From assembly GCA_037349315.1 (NCBI GenBank), contig JBAIAC010000133.1, forward strand, positions 124,001 through 188,000: a stretch of 64,000 bases of DNA. The letters run 5' to 3'. This document shows, piece after piece, positions 11,075-22,180 of the stretch. Numbering within the stretch: position 1 is the first letter of the stretch; the number at the start of each line of letters is the position of its first letter. The DNA comes from Chelydra serpentina. Its lineage: Eukaryota; Chordata; Testudines; Chelydridae. The notes under the pieces are model-generated. The model did not search any database. It was given only the letters and a program-made list of their open reading frames with translations, and had not been told where the DNA came from. Both the position numbers and the translations under genes were made by a program.

Positions 11075-14000
11075 CTAAGAGAACAAGAACAAAACCCCTC
11101 ATTCGTTGTCCTGTCTGTGCTGGTTAGTTCACCCGAACTGGAAATGGCTCTTCATTCACTGAAGACCCTTAGGAGCTGGGCATGTGTCCCTGAGTTCAGC
11201 AGCTGCATAGATCAATGAAGAGGGAATTCCACAATGAGTCACAGTCATTTATCCCCTTGCCAGACACACAATAAATAAGGCCATTTTTGTCTTCGAGGAA
11301 CAATGATCTTGTGTCTAAGGGGAATCGTGGGCAATGGGAAATACCCTCAGTCATAGTGGGCTAGATCTTCACTCAGAGTTTGCGCCGTCCTCGCTCACTG
11401 CAACTCCTATTGCTGTCAGTGGGAGTTTTCCCTACGTAAAAAATTCTAGATTATGTAGAAATTCCAGTTTTGCCCACCACTGAAATGCAGCCACCTCTGG
11501 GGTGGGGGGTGGCAGCTGTTTAACAGCCACACAGCAAAACTGCTCAGCAGTTTAGGACAGGAAGTGAAGAAGAAACCCCTATCTCTGAAACGTTTGGGAG
11601 GAAGAAGGGAGTTACTCAAATACATGGATACCTAAATAACAGACTGGAGACGGGAGCGAGACTGACACCCTTCCCGGTGTGCGTCATGGGAGTGCATTTA
11701 TCAGAAGCCGCTATCTCTGCAGGGAAACAACAGCTGGCGACTTCGACATCACCTCGCAGCAGCTCAGGATGCTGCTTCCGAAGCAGCCACTCTCCAGCAA
11801 ACAAGGCTGATTAATATCGTGTGCAGGGTCACAGCCCCGGCAGTGCAATTTCCTGTGGTTACCAAGGTCGTTTATTTGAAACAAAAACTGCAAGCACAGT
11901 AAAAAAGGCCCGAAGGCCAGCGCGGAGGTGCTCAGAATCAGAGCTGCGGCAGATCGCCCAGGTGGGCTGGCCGGGTCACCACGAGATCAGGAGAACACGT
12001 GCTGCTGGGGGGTGCTCTGGGGCCAGTGTGATGCAAGTCCACAAGCTATTCGCTGGTGAAGCCCGGCCCTGGCTTTGCCTTCCACTAGAGTTGCTGGGGC
12101 CCTAAGGCTGCAGGATAACTCCCCCCTAAGGGAACTCACCTGGTCGTTCCCCTCCGGAGGGCTCCTCCTCTTGATCTCCGCATAGTAGGGCTCTGGAGGA
12201 CATTCTTCCTCTGGGACCGTGGAGACAGCAGCTTAGGGGAGAACGTGGGACAGATCATTATCTTACACGGAGAGGCTGTGGGGGACCCTGCCGGGTCTGG
12301 GGGAGGGGCAGTGACCACGTCCCAGCACTAATAATCCCCACTGAGGGCCAGATAATAATGATCCACTTTTACAGATGGGGAAACTGAGGCACGGAGGAAG
12401 GCAGTGACTTGCTCGAGGTCACCCAGCAGTGTCAGGGGCCGGGCAGGGAATAGAAACGCCTCCCAAATTCTGCTCTCACTTACACTGGCCTAACTCTGAA
12501 GTCAGTCCAACGACTCTGAGGAATTGCCCCTTTCAGTTACTGCAGATTTGCCCCAGCGTAGCTGCGATCAGAGCTTGCCTCGTTGTGTCCGTCCCCACCC
12601 CGGGATCCTGTTCAATCTTGGGGGTGCTAGACCCTGGCCAGCTGCATGGGGGAGTTTCCCCCTCTGTGCAATGAGGATACTGATACCGGCCCGTCTCACG
12701 GGGACTGCTGTAGCGATGTATACAACGGACGGTTGTGTGGCAGCTGCCAACTTGGCTGTCACACCAGGGATTGAACCGAGGACCTCCAGAGCTAAAAGCC
12801 AGAGCGGCTACAGGTTCACCAGAGCGGCCGTGCTGGGTCAGACCAATGGCCCAGCTAGCCCAGCATCCTGTCTCTGACAGTGGCCGGCGCCAGACGCTTG
12901 AGAGGGAATGAACAGAACGGGGGAACTGTTGAGTGATCCAGCCCCTGTCGTCCAGTCCCCGCCTCTGGCATTAGCTTGAGCTAAATGTCTCCAGGAGGAG
13001 CTGTAACTGAGTCTGTAGATACACAGAGAGGGCCTGGTACCACACTCCCCCCTGTGGGTTACACATGCAAAACGCTCCGTGAAACGCCCGATACAAAGTG
13101 TTATTAGTTTAAACAAATCTTGAACGGAAATGTTAACACAATGCCAGCCCTGACTACCAGCTGTAACCCTTTAGTAGCCCCATTGGCTATGGTCTGACTC
13201 CTCTCACCAGTCAGCATTACACCGACAATCAGCATTCGTATGTTGACCCCTATCATGGACTGCCCAGCAGTTTTGAACCTACGGCTTTCACCTCCAAAAC
13301 ACAACAGTCTCCCACTTGAGCTAAAGGGGTCACTCCAGTAGCTGGTAACAGTAGAAGGTTTTTATCAACCATCCATTAGCGAAGGAGGCAATACACACTT
13401 TACATGTATGTTACATGTGCCAGATTGGACCTTTACTGTAAAACATTAAAGAAAAGAGAACAAACAATGTAACCATAAAATACAGGAAGCTGTGGGAGGG
13501 GAAAGTAACTGGCAGAATTACTCATGAGTTAGTTAATAACCAGCAATTATTTATTTGTGACCCATCAGCTGACTGGGGCCATTAGTGTTTCTGTAAGAAG
13601 GAAGTTACCTACCTCGGCCGACTGGCTCTTTCGTCCTTTTCGTCCACAGCCACATCCCGACGCAGGCTGCTGTGATGACGATCAGCACACTGCAAAGAAG
13701 CCCCATCCACATGGCTGTGTCTGTGACGACAGATCAGAAAAACATGACGCGTTGCCCAGCTCGACGCCGACCAGGAAAATACAGGACAAGGCAGCGTTCC
13801 CAGAACACGGCGCCGGAGCCGGGCTGGCTGCGCGTGGGAAGAAGGATCGCCGGCTCTTTGTCCTGCACTTGATCCCCATGCCTGTGGTACCCTTTCTATT
13901 GGCTCCAGCGGACATTGGATCCAGACCATATGGCCAGGTGCTTTGTAAATAAGACACTACGGTCCTTGCCCTAAAGCGCTGGCAATCTGAATACACGCTA

Positions 14001-17000
14001 GAGCCGTACGTTTTCAGGCCAGAAAGGACTAGTAGGATCATGTGGTCTGACTTCCTGACCCGTGACCTAAAACTCAGGCTTCTTCGCGCACGTCTACACC
14101 GCAATTCAAAACCCGCGGCTGGCCTGAGCCAGCTGACAGCTCGCAGGGCTCGGGCTATGGGAGTGTTTAACGGCAGCATACACATCCGGGCTTGGGCTAG
14201 AGGACCCTGCGAGGTGGGAGAGTCCCACAGCCCAAGACAGAATGTCTCCACGGCAATAAAACAGCCCCTGGCCCGAGCCCGGCGAGTCCGAGTCAGGTTT
14301 CTAGCTGCAGTGTAGACACACCCTAAGTGCCAGGGCACCTTGGTGGAGGTTTCTGCAAGAGGCGGATTGGCTGCGTGCATTGTTGCGACCTCCTCTGTTG
14401 GAGGAAGCAGGATTCGTGAGCAGTCTTTACATCAAGAAATGACACTGGAAAATACCAGTTTTGGGGGTTTTTTTGGCAAATTTGACACCATCAGCTCAGG
14501 ACTAAACAAAGACTATCAATGGCTAGCCAACTACAAAAGCAGTTTCTCCTCCCTTGGTGTTCACACCTCAACTGCTAGAAGAGGGCCTCACCCTCCCTGA
14601 TTAGCTTACCTCGTTATCTCTAGCCTGAATCTTCCCTGCACATTTATATCTGCCTCTGGACATTTCCACTGCTTGCATCCGACGAAGTGGGTATTGACCC
14701 ACGAAAGCTTATGCTCCAATACCTCTGTTAGTCTATAAGGTGCCACAGGACCCTTTGTCGCTTCTGGAAAATACCCAGGCTCCGCCTCATTGATTGCTCA
14801 CGAGACGCTTTCCTGCCAGCCCCCGCATACTGCTGCGGCTCGGCAGAGGGGCGATGCTATATTAAGTAATAAAAGGCAAGGTTGGGACAGGCTGTAAATC
14901 CCTCACCTCCACTTTGGCACATGCTCTGCAGGTCAAGTGAGATGTTTTTCTGGCTGACGGAGTTGCTGGCCGTGCAGGTGAAGGTAGAGTCCGGGGGGCT
15001 GGGCTGCAGAGACAGGCGGAGGGTCCTGCCATCAGGGGCGAGCTGGTACCGCTCGGAAGAGCCCAGCTCTCGGGGCGGGTTCCCTCTCGTCCAGGAGACG
15101 TTAACCTCTTCCCTGCCAGACGCCTGACACTGCAGACTGACATTGCACCCATCGGCCGTGTGGGAGAGCGAGTGACTCTCTATCTCCGGCGCTGGCACTG
15201 GCTCTGTGTTTAAATCACAAAGAAAACCCTTATCCCAGAATCCCAGCAATGCCTGGCTGGAGGGGCCCTCGGGAGGTCGTCTAGTCCAGCCCCTGGCGCT
15301 AAGGCAGGGCCAAGTCAGCCTAGACCAGGCCAGTTTTGAGCCCATTATTCGTCTCCTACCGCCAGTGGACACTGAGAACAACCGATCCCGGCCTCTTTAT
15401 CGCAGCCCTTCACGTGTTTGAAGACTATCAGGTTCCCCCACATCCCAGTCTTCCTTTCCCAAGACTAGACATGCTCAGCAGTGTTTTTAACCTTTCCTCT
15501 CAGGTCTGGCTTCCTGAACCTTTTGCCATGTTAGTTGCTCTCCTCTGGACTCTCTCCAGTTGGACGGCGTCTTTCCTAAAGTGCGGCGCCCAGACCCGGA
15601 CCCGGGCCTCCAGCTGAGGCCGCGCCAGCGCTCATTAGAGCGGGACGGTGACCTCCCGGGTCTGCCCTACGATGCTCTGTTCATACCCCCCAGAGAGAAA
15701 TCGGCCCTTTTCCCAACCGCATCTCACCGCTGAGCCATGTTCCATTTGGGATCCACTCTAACCCCAGCTCAGCAGCTCTGCCGCCCGGCCGCCCAGTCCC
15801 CGTTCTGCAGCTGCTTTTCCCGTCCTACGTGAAGGCAGGCCCTGCCGGTGACAGAGCTGGCCGGGTGCCAGCTGGCAAGTCACCCTCCATGCCCAAGCCG
15901 TGGCAGGATGAACTCGCTTATCAGAGCCAGATACTCCCCGAGCAGGAGGGCAGGCCGAACTTCCACCATCCTGTGCCCCCAGGGACTCCTCCCAGTGGAG
16001 GCCGCTGTAAGCCCCACCAGCGGCCCCACTGAGACCCCCTCCAGGACAGGCTGCATCCAGGCTTCCTCTGCCTGCCTGGCTACGGCTCTCCCTGGCATGT
16101 TGCCCTGGACTGGGTGCTACTGGCCACCTGCGATCTCCACCCTGGAGTGGGTAACTGCCGGCTGCACCTTCCCCCCAGTAGAATTTCTCTCTTTGGGGCC
16201 CTGGCTCTGTGCCGGCTTGGTTCACGGACCCTCCACTGGGGGGAATGGAATCGCTCCCCGTCGCTCCACGGGCAGGAGCCCAGCGAGCTCCCAGTGGGCC
16301 CGGGGAAGGCAGAGTCTGACCAGCCCCTAAGCGATGGAGTCCCCGGGGGATCACTTGGCCGAGGGGTCAGTGGAGAAGGGAGGGGAGCTGACTCGTCCCA
16401 TAAGCCACATTGGTGTGTCCCAGAGTAACTGGCCTAATTGTCCTTGTGAGTAGCCCAGCCCGTGAGCACTGAGTGTTTGGCTAGGACGGAGGGGAAGGGT
16501 GATTGCAGCTAACGCAGCCAATCGGGGTCAGATTCATAACCCAGATCTACCCCCAGCCACCAAGGCCAGGCAGGGCTCTGCTCACAGAATCCTGCCCCAC
16601 ACCAAGGGCAGCGGCTCAGACAACCTGGGCGAAAGCTCAGGATGGGTGGATGAATAGGGAGGATCATAGAGACAGAGACAGAGCGATGGGTAGTCAAACC
16701 CCTGCACATGGTCCCTTCTGGCCTTGGAGTCTGAGTCTATCATGATCATCTAGTGCAATCTCCTGCCCATCGCAGGCCAAAGAACCTCTCCTGGAACAGA
16801 GCCCTCACCTCTGGCCGAGTTAAGGATGGATAAATAGACAGATCATACCGGGGTCAATAGACTTTTCTTTTCCCCTTTTCCTCACTGCACTAAGGTTTTA
16901 TTGCCCACCGAGAGCCATCATTTATCTCATTTCACAGATGGCAGCTGTTCTGTTTTTCTAAATGTGGGTTTTATGGAAACTGATAAGCTTATTTGCCTTA

Positions 17001-20000
17001 GAAACACACAGGAAGATTACAGAGTTTAACAGAGATGGGCCAAATCCTGGAGTCTGAACCCCTTTGAGTTTCGGAGACTCAATGTGAATCGCTGGATTCA
17101 TCCTTGTCTCTCTGATTTTGGTTCTAGGCTGGACCCTATAGGGGACAGGGGCCTACTTCCCACAATCAAAATCCATCTGGAACAGCCAGTCCCGTGAGAT
17201 TTTGGCCCGAGAGGGCAGAAATCTCTCTGAACGTCTTATCTCATTAGAATTCATCCACGTTGGGCTGAACTGTGAGAATGGCCCAGCTGAATGGCCCATC
17301 CTGACGTGATCTTGAACCTCGGGCACTTGTGGTGGTGCAGAGGAGACAGGACTGGGCTGTGAGCAGCAAGAAGGGGATATTTTAGTGAGGCTGCTGCACA
17401 TGGACAGATCCTGTGATTCCCCTTAAGCCCTATTTTGAAGGTGTAAATGATGCAGAGACCTCGTGCTGGTCCCTCTACACATGAGTGAATTTCACCTACG
17501 TGCACAAAATCAGAGCTTCAGCTGCACCCTTGTATTTCTGGAAACTGGGTTACAGCTAAGACATCGATTAGTCGTCACTTACCATAGACCATGAGGAGAA
17601 AGGTCCGATCCTCCACAGTTGCTGGTACTATCTTAATCCGGGCCCCATAAACTCCGCTATCGCCCAACTCCAGCGCCTTGATCCTCAGCGAGGTCTCGTT
17701 GTACATTTCTAGCCTCTGCTGAAATCTGTCGCCGGGATCCATTCGCTCAAATTTCCCCTCACTGAACTCAGCCAGCTGGATCGTCACACCTGTCCCAGCA
17801 CTGAAGCTCCATTCGATTTCTTTCACCTTTTTCCCAGGGGATAGATCCACAGACAGCACGACCGATCCTCCCAGAATCCCATTCACCTGGCGGCGCGGAG
17901 TCGGTTCCAGGCTAATTACGATGCCTAAAAAAACCCGCAAAACCAATCAAACCACCACCAAAAAGGATTGTGATATTTTATCAGGACGACGGTGAATATG
18001 AACAGTTCAAGCTGTCACTTTCTTTTATAAGGCTTTGGAACAAAGCACAGGGCTGACAGGCACGTGGAGGACAAGAACGAAGGCGTTAACAGGATATTAT
18101 ATCCCTTCACCAGGTATTTCTTACGGATCAGGCACTGACAGGTTGCAGGTGGTGAGAACATTTCATTCACACCCACCCACACAATCGCACATTCGTCCTT
18201 AAATATAACTCAGGCTCTCCCCAGGTTTTTTAATTGTATTTCATAGTTTGTTCTCTGCAACAGAACCTATATTTCTTTCACGCCAACACAGGTTTTATCT
18301 ATTGCAGCCATCCCACGAATGGTAGGTAACCAATAAAATATCCACGTTTTGCACTTGTATTCTGTAGTGTCATTTTTGTCTCTCGTAGGTAATTCTGCTG
18401 GTGGTAAACACACCTCATCTCCCCCCAGTGTAAAAGACGCTGGGCGTATTATCGTGCCACACATATTTGTTCTTGGTGGTGTCCTTCCATCATCTTCCTA
18501 ATTAACTACTGCAATTCCAATGGGAAAGAGGCTCCTTCTTCACTGACTTCCTTCCCGAAACTACTGCTGTGTTGCTGTGCGCTGTTGAACAGCTGCCCCG
18601 CTCCACCTCAGAAGCGGTCGCATTACAGTGGTGGGTTATTTATTATCATTATTATTATTTCTATTTCAGCAGCACCTAGAAGCCTCAGCAGAGCTCTTGT
18701 GAAAAATCCAGTCCTGTAAATCCTGAGTCTGGTGCCTTCCCCACACACCTCTCCTTCCTCCCAAAAAGGAACAACTTCTACCTATAGGCCCCAATCTCCT
18801 CACCCTTACGCAGGCAAAGCTGCCATTAACTTGACTCTTAATAGGAGTTTTTCCCTAGTAAGAACTGCAGGATTTGGCCCGTATTTGATAAAGAGCGTTG
18901 GGATGAAACCGGCCGTGTGAAAAGTCAGGCCTTTGTGAACGTCAGTCTCATCTGAGCCAGCGTTCTTTGTCTGCCATGCTGCCCTTTGAGGGAGAAGTGA
19001 CAGATGCGATTGCGTATTAAAAGGCAGATCAAGTGACCACATCACAGAGTTTATTCTGCATTAACTCTTCCAGTGGCCAAAATTATAAGCTGCTTGTTTC
19101 CTGTATTGCAGAGACATTTCCGCGCTCAGCATCAGGAGGGGGTGGGGGGGGTTTGCGGGGGTTGGGTTGTGCTTTTCTCCCCCTTACTGGCCACTGGTAA
19201 TTTCTTCTCAGCCTCAGCTCAGTTATTTGAATCTCCCCCGCGCCCCGCACGGAAACTGATCTTGATCTACGACCGAGGCCGATTTGGTTTGCAAAGCACA
19301 AGCTGAGAGGGCTAGCCAAATGCATGACCAAAAAAACCGCACCGCGTGTAATAGAAGCACGTGCAGCATGCGTGTCCTCGCATGAGATCCATCGATTTAC
19401 TACTGGGGAGGCTGCATTCAGCTGTCTGGAAAAGGCCAGGGTGTGATTCTCAGAGAGGGCATGGCGTTCACTGCAGAATATCTACCTACCTACACAGATA
19501 TCGCTATAGATAGCGAGATGTGTTCTTACCTCTGCGTACCAGAGCCACGCAGGCAGGCCAGCTCGGCTTTTCTCTCTGGTTAGCAGCGCGTGTTCAGCCC
19601 CGGGCTGCCCTGCTGCTTTGAACCCAGATAAAAGCAGAGTTGCCATATGTTCACTGCTATTTTAACCAGCGCTAGGTCAGCTGAGTTCAGTACAGCCCTT
19701 CAGGGGCGGATTTAGGGACAGGCGACCGCCTGGGGTACCGGGCGTGAGAACCTGGTTTTGTCGTTAGCGACAAAAGGGGGAAATGGAACGTTTGAAGTAA
19801 AATGTTTCGGGTATTCTGTGGGTGGATTCATTTGCCATGTTAGGCCATTTCAGTTAGTCTTAAAACGAAGACGTTTCTATACGCTTAGAGGAAATGAACT
19901 TTTTTTTATTTGCTTATAGATGGCATGAATGAATATAGATTTATCTAGCTTGCAAATTTATCAGCCTATGCGACAGGGATAAATTGTGCATGCAAACTGT

Positions 20001-22031
20001 GCAAAGTCATGGGACGGGCCACAAATGCCATACCAAATAAAGCATGCAAAAGTTTAACACATGGAGGGGAGGGCGCCGAAGACTTTCCTCGCCCGAGGCG
20101 CCGTTTGGTCTAGGGCCGGCCCTGTGCAGTGAAGACATACGCTTACACTGAAGCAACTTGACCCTGCTCTAGATGTGGAAAGGGGCCTTCAAATTGGCGC
20201 AAATATGTAATTTACACGAATTTGAATGTCTCTTGATGCGGCCGGAGTGCAGTAAAGGGGCAAGATTGCGTCTACACTGGAGCTGAAGGTGTAAAGTCCA
20301 GTTCAGGAAGCCGTACCTGCGCTAGCACACAGGTGCGCAGCTCGGATTTCAGACAGGATCCCACATGGGCCGCGCCAATGTAACTGTGGCTTCACGGCTG
20401 TTTTTAGTGCACCCGCTTGGTCACAGCGAGTGTAGGTACATTTACCTTCCAGTTCCAGTGCAGGTGTACGCCGAGGGCATGTCTACACAACAAACAAAAC
20501 CCGGCAGCAGCAAGTCTCAGAACCTGGAATAACTGACTTGGGCTCACGCTGCAGGGCTAAAAATAGCTGTGTAAACGTTCAGGCTCTGGCTGGAACCAGG
20601 GCTCTGAGACCCTCCCTCCTCACGGGCTCCAGCCCGACCCCAAAGGTCTCGGCTGCTTTTTTAGCCCATGAGCCTGAGTCAGTGGACCCAGGCTCTGAGA
20701 CTCGCTCCCGGGGTCCTTTTCTGCTGTGTAGACGTACCCAGAGTGTAAAGGAGAATCAGGCTCTAGGGTTTTAAGCAGTGCTTAAATTGTGCCAGGGCTG
20801 AGCCAGTTTTCTGAATATAGTTTTCCACCATTTTTTATTCTTGCTATAATTTCCTCATGGAAATTGGATGGATGGATGGATGGATGGAAGAAAAAGAAAA
20901 GACAAAGAAAGAGTCTATAATGGAAACTCAGTTATAAGCTTAAATACAGAGTCCTATCACTTCATAATCTAGCAGACCAGATAAACTTTTCCATCCTGAG
21001 CATCCTCTTCCCATATACAGTACCAGGAACCCCGTCCCATTTAGCAACATCGCACAGACAGAAAGGCCAGACCCTGAAAGCTTAGAACCTGTGACCTAGA
21101 CATTTGCCAATCTCAGGGGTAAAATATCTTTTATCAAATGAAGAAAACACCGGTTAAAATGTCTTTCCTTCTCAAACATTTCTATGACCAAATTACAAGA
21201 ACAGCAAGTAACATTAATCCAAAAATATATTCAGAAAATGCGAGAGTATCATTTTAAAGCCCTTATGATTTATTCTGTAGGTTTCCCTTCCAATCAGTTC
21301 CACATAGACAGTATCTGTATGCCCCAGAGCTTGGTTTAATTGTCCTAGGAGCAGTTTTAACACAAAAGACATCAAAATCTAGGTGTCCTAATAGCATTGT
21401 GGTGCTTAGACAGAGGTGCTTAGAGGTGCTTAGACAGAGACCGACAGGCATTCTCTAGCAGTCCTCACAGACAGTCAAAAAATGAACAATGCACAGGTCT
21501 TTGGTTACTTTTGTTTGACAATTGTCAGAAGATTTTTTGATTGTTAAGACTCCAACTTCCCTCTCCAATGTTTCGTACCACTTGCCCTGCCTGTTTTCTA
21601 AATCCCTAAAACTAAAATTCATTTGGTGATAAAGGAGTTACAAACTAGTGAGCATTTTAAATAGGTTTAGTGACTCACCAGATATTATTTACCAAATAAT
21701 TATTCCGATAATATTCAGCTAGCGGTCACTGACCGTTCACTTCTCCCCTCTTGATTCTAAACTATTGCACATATAGACACAGTAGCTGCTCTGAGTGCAT
21801 GCACATAGGATAATTTGCTAAAGAATCTAGTTACTCCCTGCAACCATATGGTTAATGAGACACCTTGAATCTCCAGCCCTTTACTACTGAAGAAAAACTC
21901 CTGCTTCCCTGCCCACATGTGGGTCTTTCCCCAGTGCTGGTAGATTTTAAGCCAGTGATTAGTCACTTACCTGCCAAGAAACTGATCAGTGTCAGTAGCA
22001 GTAAGGGGACAGAAGGGCGTCTCACCTCCAT
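10982..22031 (-). CDS. Gene A: SLAM/CD2-family receptor with one ITSM, 330 aa, six exons
   Basis: Cell-surface receptor of the SLAM/CD2 immunoglobulin superfamily. Coding exons, in transcription order, are 22031-21971, 17924-17583, 15203-14907, 13720-13613, 12231-12140 and 11074-10982. They total 993 bases, and all junctions are GT/AG with matching phase. Residues 1-20 are a signal peptide. Residues 21-134 are a V-type domain without cysteines but with the DSGVY signature. Residues 135-233 are a C2 domain with four cysteines. Residues 234-269 carry the transmembrane helix, and 270-330 the tail. The tail has YYAEI (Y286) and the ITSM TTIYDQI (Y315), the docking motif for SAP-type SH2 adaptors. 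The length matches the usual 330-345 aa of SLAMF1/5/6-like proteins. Which mammalian member it corresponds to cannot be decided; lineage-specific duplication is likely. Family assignment is firm and the exon model strong but untested. Confidence 0.92.
11475..11590. repeat. Unclassified interspersed repeat
   Basis: The segment AATGCAGCCACCTCTGGGGT with GGCAGCTGTTTAACAG recurs at about 40010-40055 and, inverted, at about 18560-18640 and 40865-40925. It is a dispersed repeat of unknown class. Confidence 0.5.
12140..12231 (-). CDS. Gene A exon 5: membrane-proximal tail
   Basis: Bounded by acceptor CCCCTAAG and donor GTGAGT. It encodes AAVSTVPEEECPPEPYYAEI followed by a basic stretch and PPEGNDQ. 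The tyrosine motif YAEI has proline at -2, so it is a YxxI motif and not a full ITSM. Gene B has the homologous exon with the same CT start and the same PPEGNDQ end, which fixes the acceptor. Confidence 0.88.
12345..12435 (-). repeat. MIR/CORE-SINE-like fragment
   Basis: Reverse-oriented MIR signature: TTTTACAGATGGGGAAACTG followed by AGGCACGGAGG and CTCGAGGTCACCCAGCAG. It lies in intron 4 of gene A and is not coding. Confidence 0.75.
12815..13050. repeat. CR1-like LINE fragment
   Basis: Contains CCGTGCTGGGTCAGACCAAT, GCCCAGCATCCTGTCTCTGA and GAGGGAATGAACAGAAC, which I recognise from CR1-derived interspersed repeats of turtles and other sauropsids. It is truncated at both ends and lies in intron 4 of gene A. 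Confidence 0.65.
13613..13720 (-). CDS. Gene A exon 4: transmembrane segment
   Basis: Acceptor TCGTCACAG, donor GTAGGT, phase 1 at both ends, 36 codons. It encodes DTA then a hydrophobic helix MWMGLLCSVLIVITAACVGM followed by WLW and the basic stop-transfer sequence TKRTKEPVGR. A single-pass type I membrane protein is implied. Confidence 0.92.
14010..14075 (-). repeat. CR1 3'-end remnant
   Basis: TTTTCAGGCCAGAAAGGACTAGTAGGATCATGTGGTCTGAC is a decayed form of the CR1-type 3' end seen better preserved at 24140-24190. It is short and not coding. Confidence 0.45.
14080..14335. mobile_element. MITE-like repeat with GTCTACAC ends
   Basis: It starts ACGTCTACACCGCAATTC and ends GCAGTGTAGACACACCCTAA, so the ends are inverted repeats. 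Internal parts are also self-complementary (AACCCGCGGCTGGCC...CAGCTGACAGC against GAGTCCGAGTCAGG). A foldback DNA element in intron 3 of gene A. Confidence 0.6.
14457..14763 (+). mobile_element. Retroelement fragment with hammerhead-like 3' motif
   Basis: A 307-bp insertion flanked by the 12-bp direct repeat CTGGAAAATACC at 14445-14456 and 14764-14775. Its 3' part (about 14660-14763) is shared with insertions at 23777 and 29566. Within it, 14679-14716 can fold like a hammerhead: CCGACGA box, stem GTGGGT/ACCCAC, GAAA, then a short GC-TTAT-GC hairpin. Variable target duplications and such motifs are known for Penelope-like elements. The class assignment is an inference. Confidence 0.6.
14907..15203 (-). 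CDS. Gene A exon 3: C2-type Ig domain
   Basis: Acceptor TTTAAACACAG, donor GTGAGG, 99 codons, phase 1 at both ends. The domain begins EPVPAPEIES and contains GCNVSLQC, VNVSWTRGNP, APDGRTLRLSL, TFTCTASN and MCQSG. The four cysteines match the two disulfides usual for the membrane-proximal domain of the CD2/SLAM family. NVS at several points gives potential N-glycosylation sites. Confidence 0.95.
15226..15715 (-). mobile_element. CR1 LINE 3' fragment
   Basis: Read on the minus strand it contains the CR1 segment with GAGGCCGCGCCAGCG..., GGGCGCCGCACTTTAGGAAA, and ends GACGACCTCCCGAGGGCCCC, then the short tail ATTCTGGGATAAGG. It is a 5'-truncated, non-coding copy in intron 2 of gene A. Confidence 0.75.
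16655..16830 (-). repeat. CR1 3'-end fragment
   Basis: TGGTCCCTTCTGGCCTTGGA and ATCATGATCATCTAGTGCAA followed by CTCCTGCCCATCGCAGGCC match the 3' region of sauropsid CR1 elements. It is decayed and lies in intron 2 of gene A. Confidence 0.6.
17583..17924 (-). CDS. Gene A exon 2: V-type Ig domain
   Basis: Acceptor GGTTTTTTTAG, donor GTAAGT, 114 codons, phase 1 at both ends. Mature residues include RRQVNGILGGSVVLSVDL, EIEWSFSAGTG, FERMDPGDRFQQR, YNETSLRIKALE, DSGVYGARI and LLMVY. There is no cysteine, as in the ligand-binding V domain of CD2/SLAM proteins, while the tryptophan of strand C and the DSGVY of strand F are kept. NETS is a potential glycosylation site. The intron adds GK then an in-frame stop directly after the donor. 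Confidence 0.96.
18636..18666 (+). repeat. ATT-rich simple repeat
   Basis: TATTTATTATCATTATTATT is a short simple-sequence tract in intron 1 of gene A. Confidence 0.6.
19698..20125. mobile_element. Probable hAT-type element, CAGGGGCGG ends
   Basis: The left end CAGGGGCGGATTTAGG and right end GTCTAGGGCCGGCCCTG are imperfect inverted repeats. They resemble the ends of the elements at 40056 and 31500. No clear 8-bp target duplication is visible, so the exact borders are uncertain. The interior is AT-rich and non-coding. It lies in intron 1 of gene A. Confidence 0.5.
20476..20745. mobile_element. MITE-like repeat with GTCTACAC ends
   Basis: Starts GGGCATGTCTACACAAC and ends CTGTGTAGACGTACCC, giving inverted ends. 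The interior is partly self-complementary (CTGGCTGGAACCAGGGCTC against CCCAGGCTCTGAGACTCG). Same family group as 14080. Confidence 0.6.
20867..20889 (+). repeat. (GGAT)n microsatellite
   Basis: Five to six GGAT units in intron 1 of gene A. Confidence 0.85.
21971..22031 (-). CDS. Gene A exon 1: signal peptide
   Basis: ATG at 22031-22029, then MEVRRPSVPLLLLTLISFLA, with donor GTAAGT directly after GGCAG. It ends in phase 1, as usual for Ig-domain genes, and joins GG|C to the V exon. The hydrophobic core PLLLLTLISFLA is a typical secretion signal. The start context GAGGACATGG matches that of gene B (GAAGACATGG), which supports the choice of ATG. Confidence 0.9.
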
Positions 22032-22157
22032 GTCCTCATCTTTGCCTGTAGCTGAAACAGTGCAATCTGAGCTGCGAATACAGGGGGAAGTGCAGTACAT
22101 AGGACACACCCTGCCATTCATTTTCTCGCCCATTAGACAAACACTGGGGGTGGTCTG

Positions 22158-22180
22158 GGAATATGCATAAATAAATACAA
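22158..22180 (-). promoter_or_regulatory. Possible gene A core promoter
   Basis: The minus strand reads TATTTATTTATGCATATTCC about 130-150 bases upstream of the gene A ATG. This gives a TATA-like element with an adjoining octamer-like ATGCATAT. No transcription start is known, so this is a weak candidate. Confidence 0.22.

Noticed and set aside
18560..18640. Apparent homology between gene A intron 1 and gene B intron 1 (about 40865-40925)
   Set aside because: The same sequence also occurs at about 11475-11590 and 40010-40055 outside matching positions, so it is a dispersed repeat and not evidence for shared intron ancestry.
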